Positions 1 through 7,679 of a stretch of DNA of 64,000 nt are shown piece after piece. The stretch comes from Nocardioides sambongensis (GTDB lineage: Bacteria; Actinomycetota; Actinomycetes; Propionibacteriales; Nocardioidaceae), in assembly GCF_006494815.1 (NCBI RefSeq), contig NZ_CP041091.1:4106501-4170500 (forward strand), given 5' to 3'. Each line of letters starts with the position of its first letter. Within the stretch, counting starts at the first letter, position 1. The notes beneath the pieces are model-generated. The model was not told the origin of the DNA, made no database searches, and saw only the letters and a program-made list of their open reading frames with translations. Both the position numbers and the translations under genes were made by a program.

Positions 1-1152
1 GGCCGGTGGCGCTGGCGCTGTGCGGGAACCCGTCCCCGGCCGCGTGGCGTAGGAGCACCCGTTGCCGCATGACGGTCGGGTGCTCATAGGCGGTGACGGT
101 CTGGATGGTGTTGAGGTCGATCACCGGTTGGAGTCGGATCTCGCGGTGTCGGAGCAGGACGGTGAGCTGCTCGAGGAGCAGCGGCCCGAGCCCTTCGACC
201 CGCGCCACACCACTCACACCGTCTCCGCCGAGGGCCCGCAACGCCAGCGCGGAGAGGTGCACGTGCAGCACCGCCGACCGACGCCGACCCCGCGGCTTGA
301 CCCCACCCGCGGGCTCATCACGGTCGGCGTGCTCGGCTGGATCGAGGCCGTCGAGGAACGCGACCGCGTCATGCGGCCGGGACAGCAACTCGAACGCTTG
401 GGCACGCAACTCGCGGCGCGAGGGCTTCTCCTCGCCGTCGGTGGGCTCGGCGTGCTCGGCGAGTGCGTCGGCGAGGTCGTCGAGGACCGCGTCGATCTCG
501 ACCGCTGTCCCGATCGGGAGGCGGGCGTTGATCCGCCGCGTCCCCGGCTGGGCATCCAGCACGTCAACCGCGTCGCCGGCGCGGGTGCGGGACAACCAGA
601 CACCGGTCTTGGCGTCCTCCGCAGCGATCCGGGCACGGTGGGCGTCGGGGTCGGCCTCGATCACCTTCGCCTCCGCGACCGTGAGCATCCGCTGTGGACC
701 CTCGCCGACCGCGGCAGCGACCGCGCGGTCGACCAACCCGACCCGGTCACGGTCCAGTGGCCGGGACAGCTTGGCGGCCTTCAACGCCGCCCACGGCTCG
801 CACTCCCCGCCAAGCACCCGCGCCCAGGTCAGCGGGAGGCGGTGGCGCAGGTTCAGCACGTCACCGGCGAGGTGACGGGTCGCGATCACACCCTTCTCCA
901 GTGCGATCGCGAGCTCTCCGAAACAGAGCTCGGCGACCTCCGGCGTTCCCTCACCGCCCACGGCGATCAGCCGGTCCCCGCCGTGCTTGACCGGCACCGC
1001 TCCCGGCATCGCCTGGGGTCCTCCCCGTGCCGGTCGCACCAGGCCAGCACCACCCGGAGCTGCTCGACCTCCATCGCCCGCTGCGCCCGCACCCCTGACT
1101 CCGCCGCAGCCAGCAGCTGCGTTGTCGAGAGATCGTCGGGGAGCGAAGCCAT
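1..1152 (-). CDS. DUF222 / HNH endonuclease family protein, 3' end outside window, one frameshift
   Basis: The gene starts at ATG 1152 (MASLPDDLSTTQLLAAAES) and reads leftward off the window edge. After residue ~46 the frame breaks in the GGGG run 1015-1018. One extra base there restores a continuous reading (PQAMPGAVPVKHGGDRLIAV) that stays open to position 1. The visible part is the DUF222 region typical of actinobacterial 13E12-type proteins: N-terminal helices, then a conserved block ending near RQRVLLRH. The HNH nuclease motif of these proteins is C-terminal and would lie outside the window, so it is not seen. Family function is unsettled; many copies are multicopy and mobile-like. A LexA-type box lies immediately upstream. 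The frame break is most likely a sequence error, because the downstream codons remain intact. Confidence 0.8.
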
Positions 1153-1158
1153 GCCTCC

Positions 1159-1180
1159 ATTGTATCGAACACCAGTTCGA
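1159..1180 (-). promoter_or_regulatory. LexA (SOS) box with overlapping -10, upstream of the DUF222 gene
   Basis: On the minus strand TCGAACTGGTGTTCGA (1165-1180) is a palindrome with GAAC-N4-GTTC, the actinobacterial SOS box. It is followed directly by a -10-like TACAAT (1164-1159). The DUF222 start codon is at 1152, so LexA binding here would cover the promoter. LexA sites in front of 13E12/DUF222 genes are known from M. tuberculosis. The assignment rests on sequence match and position. Confidence 0.75.
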
Positions 1181-1275
1181 ATCACTAGCGGCATGCGGCG
1201 CTTGTGACACGGCTTGGGGATGTGGGCGCACCGCCGGACCGTGCGGGAGGATGTTGCGGGTGGCGCGCTCACGGC

Positions 1276-1297
1276 TATAGCCTGGACAAATGTCTGG
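1276..1297 (+). promoter_or_regulatory. Leaderless promoter and TetR operator over the tetR start codon
   Basis: TATAGC (1276-1281) is a plausible -10. The imperfect palindrome CTGGACAAATGTCTGG (1282-1297) has the ATG start (1290) at its ninth base. There is no room for a Shine-Dalgarno sequence, so the mRNA is probably leaderless, and a bound repressor would sit on the transcription start. The same arrangement occurs at 3336-3351, which suggests both sites are read by the TetR protein encoded here. Confidence 0.7.
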
Positions 1298-1886
1298 TCA
1301 GGTGTACGAGGCGCCGCGGCGCGGACTCAACCCGCGTCAGGTCGAGACCGTCCAGAAGCTGATGGCCGCCGGGCTGGCCGAGCTGCGCGAGACCGGACGG
1401 GACGCGATGACGATCCGCACCGTCGCCCAACGCGCCGGCGTCTCGCCAGCGACCGCCTACACCTACCTCTCCTCCAAGAACCACCTCTTCGCCGAGCTCT
1501 TCTGGCGCCACCTCGCGGCGGACCAGGAGGCCCCGGTGGCCGGGACCGGCGTCCGCGAGCGGCTGGGCGCGACCTTCGAGGCGCTCACCTCCCGGATCGT
1601 GGAGGAGCCCGAGCTCGCGGCCGCGGTGACGCCGGCGTTGCTCGGCTCGGACCCGGACGTCGAGCGGCTGCGGCTTCGGATCGGCGGGGAGTTCGTCAAC
1701 CGCTTCGAGCGGGCGCTGCGCAATCCCGAGGCGCCCGATGAGCCGGTCGACCCGGCGGTGCTCGACGCACTCGTCCTGATCTGGTCCGGCGCCCTGCTCC
1801 AGGCCGGCATGGGCGTGATCGGCTACGACGACATCGCCGAGCGCCTGGCTTCCGTGGTCTCGGTCCTGCTGCGCGACCGGGCCTGA
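1290..1886 (+). CDS. TetR/AcrR-family transcriptional regulator of the P450 cluster
   Basis: 198 aa. The N-terminal TetR helix-turn-helix lies at about residues 22-62 (MTIRTVAQRAGVSPATAYTY, a typical recognition helix with YxYLxSKxxL). A diverse ligand-binding C-terminal domain follows. The ATG lies inside a palindrome that recurs at the start of the P450 gene at 3344, so autoregulation and control of that operon are likely. The position is equivalent to the TetR gene (Rv0767c) in the M. tuberculosis cyp51 neighbourhood, recalled from memory. The ligand is unknown. The hydrolase gene follows after 15 bp and is probably cotranscribed. Confidence 0.88.
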   Translation: MSGQVYEAPRRGLNPRQVETVQKLMAAGLAELRETGRDAMTIRTVAQRAGVSPATAYTYLSSKNHLFAELFWRHLAADQEAPVAGTGVRERLGATFEALTSRIVEEPELAAAVTPALLGSDPDVERLRLRIGGEFVNRFERALRNPEAPDEPVDPAVLDALVLIWSGALLQAGMGVIGYDDIAERLASVVSVLLRDRA

Positions 1887-1901
1887 CGGATCGGGGCCGC
1901 C

Positions 1902-3227
1902 GTGCGTTACACCGAGCTCGCGGCCGGAACCCCGGTGCTGACCGCCGCGGTGACCGGGCCGGACCTGGCGGCGTCCGGCTACCTGGAGGCCGAGTACCGC
2001 GCGGAGGGCACGGTCGTCCGGTTCGATGCCTCCGGCAGAGCGTGCGGGGCCACCGAGGCTGCCACGCGGATCGTCGTACGGGCTCCGGAGGCGCCGGAGC
2101 GCGCCAGCGGCGTCGTGGTCGTGGAGTGGCTCAATGTCAGCAGTGGCAACGACGTCGCACCCGACTACACCTACCTCGCCGAGGAGATCGTCCGCCGTGG
2201 GCACGCCTGGGTGGGCGTCTCCGCCCAGTACGTCGGCGTCGAGGGCGGTCGGCCGAGTGTGGGGGAGATCGCCGGGCCCAACGGTCTGCGCCACCTCGAC
2301 CCGGACCGGTACGGCGACCTGCACCACCCCGGCGATGCCTACGCCTACCACCTCTTCGCCCGCATCGCCGCCACGCTCGACGCCCCCGGAGCGCCGCTGG
2401 AACGCCACGAGGTCGGCCGCCGGATCGCGATCGGGGAGTCGCAGTCGGCCTTCGCGCTGACCGCCTACCTCGGCCTGCTCCCCGCCGCCGACGCCGAGCT
2501 CGGCGTCTTCGACGCCTACCTGGTGCACAGCCGTGGCCGGGCAGGACTCGGCCGCGGCGATGTCGGTGCGCCGGCCGATCTCGACCTCCTGCGCGCCGGC
2601 CCGACCGCCCTCCTGCCCGAGCTCGACGTCCCGGTGATCACGGTGCAGACCGAGACCGACGTGCTCTCCCCACGCTTCGCCTACGTCGACGCGCGCCAGC
2701 CCGACGGGCCGTGGCGCCGGTGTTGGGAGGTCGCCGGCACCGCGCATGCCGACCGTTGGCAGGTCGGGGAGTTCGAGGAGTTCCTCGGCTGCCCCGAGCC
2801 GGTCAACCGCGGCCAGCAGGTCTTCGTGCTGCGCGCCGCGCTGCGATGGTTGGAGCGGTGGGTGGACGACGCCACGGCGCCCCCGGCATCAGAGCCGCTC
2901 GCCGTCGATGACGACCGTTTCGTGCTGGACGAGCTGGGAAATGCCCGCGGCGGCGTGCGCACGCCTGCGGTCGAGGCGCCGACCCAGGTGTTGACCGGCC
3001 TGCTCGGCGACGACGTGTCGCTGATGTGCCGGCTGTTCGGGGCGACACGGGCGGTGCCCGTCGCGTCGCTGCGGGCTCGCCACGCCTCGGTCGAGGACTA
3101 CCTGGACACCTATGGCGCGGCCGTCGATGCCGCGATCGACGCGGGCTTCGTGCTCGCCGAGGACCGCGAGGCGCTGCTCGCCGAGGCGCGCCCCGACCTG
3201 GTCCGCGACGCGATCGCTCACGCCTGA
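1902..3227 (+). CDS. alpha/beta-hydrolase domain-containing protein (esterase-like)
   Basis: 441 aa with a GTG start only 15 bp after the tetR stop. A nucleophile elbow GESQS is centred on Ser180 (IAIGESQSAF), and the early strand-rich part (VVVEWLNVSSG) matches the large actinobacterial family of secreted or cytosolic alpha/beta hydrolases of ~440 aa. A candidate catalytic His lies near residue 287 (VAGTAHADRW). No signal peptide is visible, so it is probably cytoplasmic. It lies between tetR and the P450 operon. Hydrolysis of an ester linked to the P450 substrate is a reasonable inference, but the substrate is not shown by the sequence. Confidence 0.75.
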   Translation: MRYTELAAGTPVLTAAVTGPDLAASGYLEAEYRAEGTVVRFDASGRACGATEAATRIVVRAPEAPERASGVVVVEWLNVSSGNDVAPDYTYLAEEIVRRGHAWVGVSAQYVGVEGGRPSVGEIAGPNGLRHLDPDRYGDLHHPGDAYAYHLFARIAATLDAPGAPLERHEVGRRIAIGESQSAFALTAYLGLLPAADAELGVFDAYLVHSRGRAGLGRGDVGAPADLDLLRAGPTALLPELDVPVITVQTETDVLSPRFAYVDARQPDGPWRRCWEVAGTAHADRWQVGEFEEFLGCPEPVNRGQQVFVLRAALRWLERWVDDATAPPASEPLAVDDDRFVLDELGNARGGVRTPAVEAPTQVLTGLLGDDVSLMCRLFGATRAVPVASLRARHASVEDYLDTYGAAVDAAIDAGFVLAEDREALLAEARPDLVRDAIAHA

Positions 3228-3331
3228 GCCTCGACGCCTGAGCCGCGACGCCTGAGCCTCGCCGGCCGGCCGGGCCCTCTGCTGAGCCGACGGGCTGGCC
3301 GCAGCCCCTTGCGAGAACCTGTTCCACGTCC

Positions 3332-3351
3332 TAATCTGGACACGTGTCCAG
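3332..3351 (+). promoter_or_regulatory. Leaderless promoter with perfect 16-bp operator over the P450 start codon
   Basis: A -10-like TAATCT lies at 3332-3337. CTGGACACGTGTCCAG (3336-3351) is a perfect palindrome, and GTG (3344) is its ninth base, exactly the geometry seen at the tetR gene. Six bases separate the -10 from the presumed +1/GTG. It is very probably the operator for the TetR protein at 1290-1886. Confidence 0.8.
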
Positions 3352-4612
3352 TCTAATGGCCAGTCGGGGCTCCGCGACCGGCGAGTTCCGGTTCGACCCC
3401 TACGACTACGACTTCCACGAGGACCCGTACCCGACGTACGCCTGGCTGCGGGAGCACTCGCCCGTCCACCACGCCCCGATCGACGACATCTGGGTGATCT
3501 CGCGCCACGCCGACGTCTTCGACGTGCTGCGCCGCGACGATGTCTTCTCCAACCGCATGGGGGTCTCGCTGGACGCCACCGCCTGGAACCCCGACGCGCA
3601 CAAGGTGATGAGCTTCCTCGGGCTCGACGGGGACGAGCAGGCCCGGATCCGGCGACTGGTCTCCAAGGCCTTCACTCCGCGCCGGGTCAAGGAGCTCGCC
3701 CCCGAGGTGCAGTCGCTGACCGAGCGCTACCTGGAACGCACCTTCGCCGCCAACGCCGCGCACGGCGAGGCCGACTGGATCGCCGACTTCGCCGGCAAGC
3801 TCCCGATGGACGTCATCTCCGAGATGATGGGCGTGCCGGAGGCCGACCGCGACGAGGTACGACGCCTGGCCGACCTGGTCGTCCACCGCGAGGACGGCGT
3901 ACGAGACGTGCCGGCCGCGGGCATGGAGGCCTCGATCCAGCTCTTCGGCTACTACGGCGACATGGTCAAGCAGCGTCGCGCGAACCCCACCGACGACCTC
4001 ACCTCCGCCCTGCTCGCCGCCGAGCTGGACGGCGAGAAGCTGCACGACGGGGAGGTGATGGCGTTCTTGTTCCTGATGGTGGTCGCCGGCAACGAGACCA
4101 CCACCAAGCTGCTCGGCAACGCGCTCTTCCACCTGAGCGCGCACCCCGAGCAGCGCGCCCAAGTGCTCGCCGACCACGCCGACGACGAGGCCCGCGGTGC
4201 CCAGGTGGCGGGGTGGATCGAGGAGACGCTGCGCCACGACACCTCCAGCCAGATGCTGGCCCGCTACGTCGTCGAGGACACCGAGGTGGCCGGCGTCGTC
4301 ATCCCCGGAGGCTCCAAGGCACTGGTCCTGCTCGGTTCGGCCAACCGTGACGAGGACGTGTTCACCGAGCCGACCGACTTCGACATCAATCGCGAGAAGA
4401 CCGAGCTGAGCCAGATCCTCAGCTTCGGCACCGGCCGCCACTTCTGCCTCGGCGCCAACCTGGCCCGCCTGGAGGCGCGCGTGGTGCTGAGCGAGCTGGT
4501 GCGTCGCGTCGAGCACTTCGAGGTGCACGCCGACCGCGCCGTCCGCGTGCACTCGACGAGCGTGCGGGGCTTCGCCTCGCTGCCGGTCACCTTCACCGAG
4601 CGGGGGCAGTGA
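3344..4612 (+). CDS. Cytochrome P450 (CYP123-position homologue)
   Basis: 422 aa from GTG 3344 (VSSLMASRGS); ATG 3356 is the alternative start. The heme-binding loop FGTGRHFCLG places the thiolate ligand at about Cys368. The I-helix oxygen-activation motif is VVAGNETTTK, and the K-helix ExxR reads EETLR. It is a soluble class I bacterial P450 that needs a ferredoxin, available at 6793. It is the first gene of an overlapping operon (TGATG overlap with the SDR). In M. tuberculosis the equivalent position holds cyp123 (from memory). The substrate is unknown; oxidation of a steroid-like or lipid-like molecule is inferred only from the neighbouring CYP51. The GTG start lies inside the TetR operator. 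Confidence 0.9.
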   Translation: MSSLMASRGSATGEFRFDPYDYDFHEDPYPTYAWLREHSPVHHAPIDDIWVISRHADVFDVLRRDDVFSNRMGVSLDATAWNPDAHKVMSFLGLDGDEQARIRRLVSKAFTPRRVKELAPEVQSLTERYLERTFAANAAHGEADWIADFAGKLPMDVISEMMGVPEADRDEVRRLADLVVHREDGVRDVPAAGMEASIQLFGYYGDMVKQRRANPTDDLTSALLAAELDGEKLHDGEVMAFLFLMVVAGNETTTKLLGNALFHLSAHPEQRAQVLADHADDEARGAQVAGWIEETLRHDTSSQMLARYVVEDTEVAGVVIPGGSKALVLLGSANRDEDVFTEPTDFDINREKTELSQILSFGTGRHFCLGANLARLEARVVLSELVRRVEHFEVHADRAVRVHSTSVRGFASLPVTFTERGQ

Positions 4613-5391
4613 TGCCGAAGCCCGTGCATCCCGATCGCCGGCCCGCCGTCGTCGCCGGCGCTTCGTCGGGGATCGGAGCCGAGACCGCGAAGGCGCTGGC
4701 CGCGGCCGGCTTCCCGGTGGCGCTCGGCGCCCGCCGCGTGGACAAGCTGGAGGAGGTCGCGGAGGCCATCCGCACCGCCGGCGGAGAGGTCTTCGTGCAT
4801 CCCCTCGACGTCGCCTCGACCGCGTCGGTCGAGAAGTTCTCCGCTGCGGTGACGGCATCGCTCGGGGAGGCCGAGGTCGTCGTGTGCAACGCCGGCCTGC
4901 TCGCTCCGGGCAGCGTCATCGACGCCACCACCGACCAGCTGGCCGCCGAGTTCGACGTCAACGTGATCGGCGCGCACCGGCTGATCCGTGCGTTCGGGAC
5001 GCCGATGGTCGACCGGCAACGGGGCGACCTGGTCTTCGTCTCCTCCGACACGGCGCTGCGGGCGCGGCCCTTCATGCGGGGCTACAGCGCCACGAAGTCC
5101 GGCCTCGAGGGGCTGGTGGAGGCGCTGCAGATGGAGCTGGAGGGCAGCGGCGTGCGCGCGTCCGTCGTACGGCCCGGTCCGACGTGGTCGGAGATGGGGT
5201 CGGACTGGGACGCCGAGGCCGGCGCGAAGGTCCTCAACGAGTGGGTCAAGTGGGGCCATGCCCGCCACCCCCACTTCCTCAAGGCCACCGCGATCGCCGA
5301 CGCGATCGTGACCGTCGTCAGCGCGCCCCGGGGCGTGCACATCAGTCCTGTCGACGTGAATCCCGAAGCACCAGTGGAGAAGAAGTCATGA
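4612..5391 (+). CDS. Short-chain dehydrogenase/reductase (SDR)
   Basis: 259 aa. The start ATG at 4612 overlaps the P450 stop (TGATG). The Rossmann motif GASSGIG is at residues ~16-22, the structural NAG motif is VVCNAGLL, and the catalytic Ser/Tyr/Lys are in FVSSD and YSATKSG. It is a classical NAD(P)-dependent oxidoreductase acting on a hydroxyl or ketone. It is tightly coupled (ATGA overlap) to the following CYP51 gene, and the M. tuberculosis cyp51 locus has an SDR in the same place (Rv0765c, from memory). It probably processes a product or precursor of the flanking P450s; the direction of the reaction cannot be told. Confidence 0.87.
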   Translation: MPKPVHPDRRPAVVAGASSGIGAETAKALAAAGFPVALGARRVDKLEEVAEAIRTAGGEVFVHPLDVASTASVEKFSAAVTASLGEAEVVVCNAGLLAPGSVIDATTDQLAAEFDVNVIGAHRLIRAFGTPMVDRQRGDLVFVSSDTALRARPFMRGYSATKSGLEGLVEALQMELEGSGVRASVVRPGPTWSEMGSDWDAEAGAKVLNEWVKWGHARHPHFLKATAIADAIVTVVSAPRGVHISPVDVNPEAPVEKKS

Positions 5392-6785
5392 CCGCGACGA
5401 TGAACGAGAAGCTGGCCGACATCCCCGAGGTCTCCACCGTCCTCGACGACCAGGACCCCTCGGTCCCCGACATCATCAAGGGGACCGGCCACCTGCCCGA
5501 GATGCGGGTCGACCCGATCGCCCTCTTCCACCGGGTCCGCGACGAGTGCGGCGACCTCGGCCGCTTCCGGCTGGCCGACAAGGACGTCGTCCTGGTCACC
5601 GGCGCCGAGGCCAACGAGGCCTTCTTCCGGGCGCCCGACGACGTGCTGGACCAAGCGGCGGCGTACCCGTTCATGACGCCGATCTTCGGCAAGGGCGTGG
5701 TCTTCGACGCCTCGCCGGAGGAGCGGCAGCAGATGCTGAAGAACCAGGCGCTGCGCGGGGACATGATGCGCGGTCACGCGCAGACGATCGAGGCCGAGAT
5801 CCGACGGATGGTCGCCGACTGGGGCGAGGAGGGCGAGATCGACCTGCTCGACTTCTTCGCCGAGCTGACCATCTACACCACCTCCGCGTGCCTGATCGGC
5901 AAGCCGTTCCGCGACCAGCTCGACGGTTCGTTCGCCGAGATCTACCACCGGCTCGAGCACGGCACCGACGCGATCGCCTACGTCGACGCCTACGCCGACA
6001 TCGAGAGCTTCCGGGTGCGCGACCGGGCCCGGGAGGAGCTGGTCGCGAAGGTGCAGGCGATCCTGGACGCGCGGCTCGCCCGGGGCGAGGTGCCCAAGGA
6101 GGAGCGCGACCTGCTGGACGTGCTGATCGCGGTGGGCATGGACGCCGACTACATCACCGGCATCTTCATCTCGATGATGTTCGCCGGGCACCACACCTCC
6201 TCGGGCACCGCCTCCTGGGCGATGATCGAGATGCTGCGCCACCCCGCGGTGATGGCCGACGTGGTCGCCGAGCTCGACGAGCTCTACGCCCCCGGCGCCG
6301 ACGGCACTGCGCCGGAGGTCTCCTTCCAGGCGCTCCGCTCGATCCCGGTCCTGGAGTCGGCCCTGAAGGAGACCCTGCGGCTGCACCCGCCGCTGGTGAT
6401 CCTGATGCGGCTGGTGCAGGAGGACTTCGAGCTCCTCGGCCACACCATCCCGGCCGGCACCGTGGTCGCCTCCTCGCCCCGGGTCTCCAACCGGATCGAG
6501 GAGGACTTCCCCAGGGCCGCGCAGTTCGACCCGGCACGGTACGTCGACCCGCGCCAGGAGGACCTGCAGAACCGCTGGACCTGGATCCCGTTCGGCGCCG
6601 GCAAGCACCGCTGCGTCGGCAACGCCTTCGCGATGATGCAGATGAAGGCGATCTTCTCGGTCATCCTGCGCGACTTCACCTTCGAGCCGGTGCAGCCGCT
6701 GGACTCCTACGCCGACGACTTCACCAAGATGGTCATCCAGCTCGCCCAGCCGGCGCGGGTCCGCTACCGCCGGCGACGGGGGTGA
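5388..6785 (+). CDS. cyp51: CYP51-family cytochrome P450 (sterol 14-alpha-demethylase homologue)
   Basis: 465 aa from ATG 5388, overlapping the SDR stop (ATGA). CYP51 hallmarks are clear: the I-helix motif MFAGHHTSSGTASW, the B-C region AYPFMTPIFGKGVVF, the K-helix KETLRLHPP and the heme loop FGAGKHRCVG with Cys ~409. The C-terminal segment (VIQLAQPARVRYRR) closely resembles mycobacterial CYP51. The biochemical activity of the family is oxidative 14-alpha-demethylation of sterols in three O2-consuming steps. Most actinobacteria make no sterols, so the physiological substrate is open. The ferredoxin at 6793 is the likely electron donor. Confidence 0.92.
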   Translation: MTATMNEKLADIPEVSTVLDDQDPSVPDIIKGTGHLPEMRVDPIALFHRVRDECGDLGRFRLADKDVVLVTGAEANEAFFRAPDDVLDQAAAYPFMTPIFGKGVVFDASPEERQQMLKNQALRGDMMRGHAQTIEAEIRRMVADWGEEGEIDLLDFFAELTIYTTSACLIGKPFRDQLDGSFAEIYHRLEHGTDAIAYVDAYADIESFRVRDRAREELVAKVQAILDARLARGEVPKEERDLLDVLIAVGMDADYITGIFISMMFAGHHTSSGTASWAMIEMLRHPAVMADVVAELDELYAPGADGTAPEVSFQALRSIPVLESALKETLRLHPPLVILMRLVQEDFELLGHTIPAGTVVASSPRVSNRIEEDFPRAAQFDPARYVDPRQEDLQNRWTWIPFGAGKHRCVGNAFAMMQMKAIFSVILRDFTFEPVQPLDSYADDFTKMVIQLAQPARVRYRRRRG

Positions 6786-6792
6786 CCCGGCG

Positions 6793-6999
6793 ATGGGCTT
6801 CAAGGTCGTCGCCGACCTCGGCGTCTGCCAGGGGCACCAGATGTGCCAGGGCGAGGCGCCGGACGTGTTCGGGTTCGACGAGGCCACCGACGTGGTCGTC
6901 GTGCTCGACGAGCATCCCGACGGGTCGCGCCGCGAGGACGTGACCACGGCCGTGAGGTACTGCCCGGCCTTCGCACTCTCCATCGAAGAAGAGGACTGA
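6793..6999 (+). CDS. 3Fe-4S ferredoxin, CYP51 partner type
   Basis: 68 aa. The cluster ligands are in CQGHQMC and YCPAFAL: the CX2HX2C arrangement with His in place of the second Cys, plus a distal Cys-Pro. This is the signature of single [3Fe-4S] ferredoxins that feed actinobacterial P450s. It lies 7 bp after cyp51, as Rv0763c does in M. tuberculosis (from memory). It would pass electrons from a ferredoxin reductase, not encoded nearby, to the CYP51 and perhaps to the P450 at 3344. It is cytoplasmic and acidic, as usual. Confidence 0.93.
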   Translation: MGFKVVADLGVCQGHQMCQGEAPDVFGFDEATDVVVVLDEHPDGSRREDVTTAVRYCPAFALSIEEED

Positions 7000-7004
7000 A
7001 CCGC

Positions 7005-7679
7005 ATGAGCGACAAGCTGACCCGCCCCGAGATCGAGGAGTTCTGGGGCACCTGGCTCCAGATCAACCGCGACGTCGAGGCAAGTGGCGACTGGCGGCCG
7101 ATGGCCGAGTGGTTCGCCGAGGACGCCACCTACGGCTGGATGCTCACACCCGACGAGCACTTCATGGCCGTCGGCCGCGACCAGATCCGGGACTGGGCCA
7201 TCGGCATCGAGATGGACGGCTTCGACGGCTGGCACTACGACTACGTATGCACCGTGATCGACGAGGAGAAGGCGATGGTCGTCGGCTTCTGGAAGCAGCG
7301 GTCGGGGATCATCGACGACGCCACCGGCACCGAGTTCGAGATCACCGGTCTGGGTGGTTCCTGGTTCGGTCTCAAGCGCGTCACCGAGGGTGCTGACGCC
7401 GGGCAGATCAAGATCGACTGGCAGCGCGACTGGTTCGACTTCGGCTCGATGGCCCACTCGATGATGGAGATCGTCGGCTCGGGGAAGGCGCCCCAGTCCC
7501 TCCGCGACCGGATGAAGGTGTTCGGCCACGAGGTGCCCGGGCACTACCACCTGAAGGACCTGCCCTCGACCGTGTGGCCGCCGCCGGTCGAGGCCGGGAA
7601 GTACGTCACCCAGCAGGCCGCCCCCGCTCCGGCCGATCCCGCCTCCGACGCTGCCTCCGACGCGGGGGCCACCGCGTGA
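7005..7679 (+). CDS. NTF2/SnoaL-like domain protein
   Basis: 224 aa. ATG 7005 (MSDKLTRPEIEEFW) follows the ferredoxin stop by 5 bp. The pattern of an N-terminal helix, then WFAEDATYGWML and a long beta-rich stretch, fits the NTF2-like (SnoaL / ketosteroid-isomerase) fold, though the protein is longer than the usual 130-150 aa. The tail (residues ~205-224) is a low-complexity Ala/Pro/Asp segment. A conserved hypothetical gene occupies this place in the M. tuberculosis cluster. It could bind or isomerise the P450 substrate. The enzyme activity is not demonstrable from sequence, because KSI catalytic residues cannot be placed with confidence. Confidence 0.65.
   Translation: MSDKLTRPEIEEFWGTWLQINRDVEASGDWRPMAEWFAEDATYGWMLTPDEHFMAVGRDQIRDWAIGIEMDGFDGWHYDYVCTVIDEEKAMVVGFWKQRSGIIDDATGTEFEITGLGGSWFGLKRVTEGADAGQIKIDWQRDWFDFGSMAHSMMEIVGSGKAPQSLRDRMKVFGHEVPGHYHLKDLPSTVWPPPVEAGKYVTQQAAPAPADPASDAASDAGATA

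Noticed and set aside
62-1207. Long plus-strand open frame opposite the DUF222 gene
   Set aside because: It is a GC-rich antisense shadow; the minus strand carries the recognisable DUF222 sequence.
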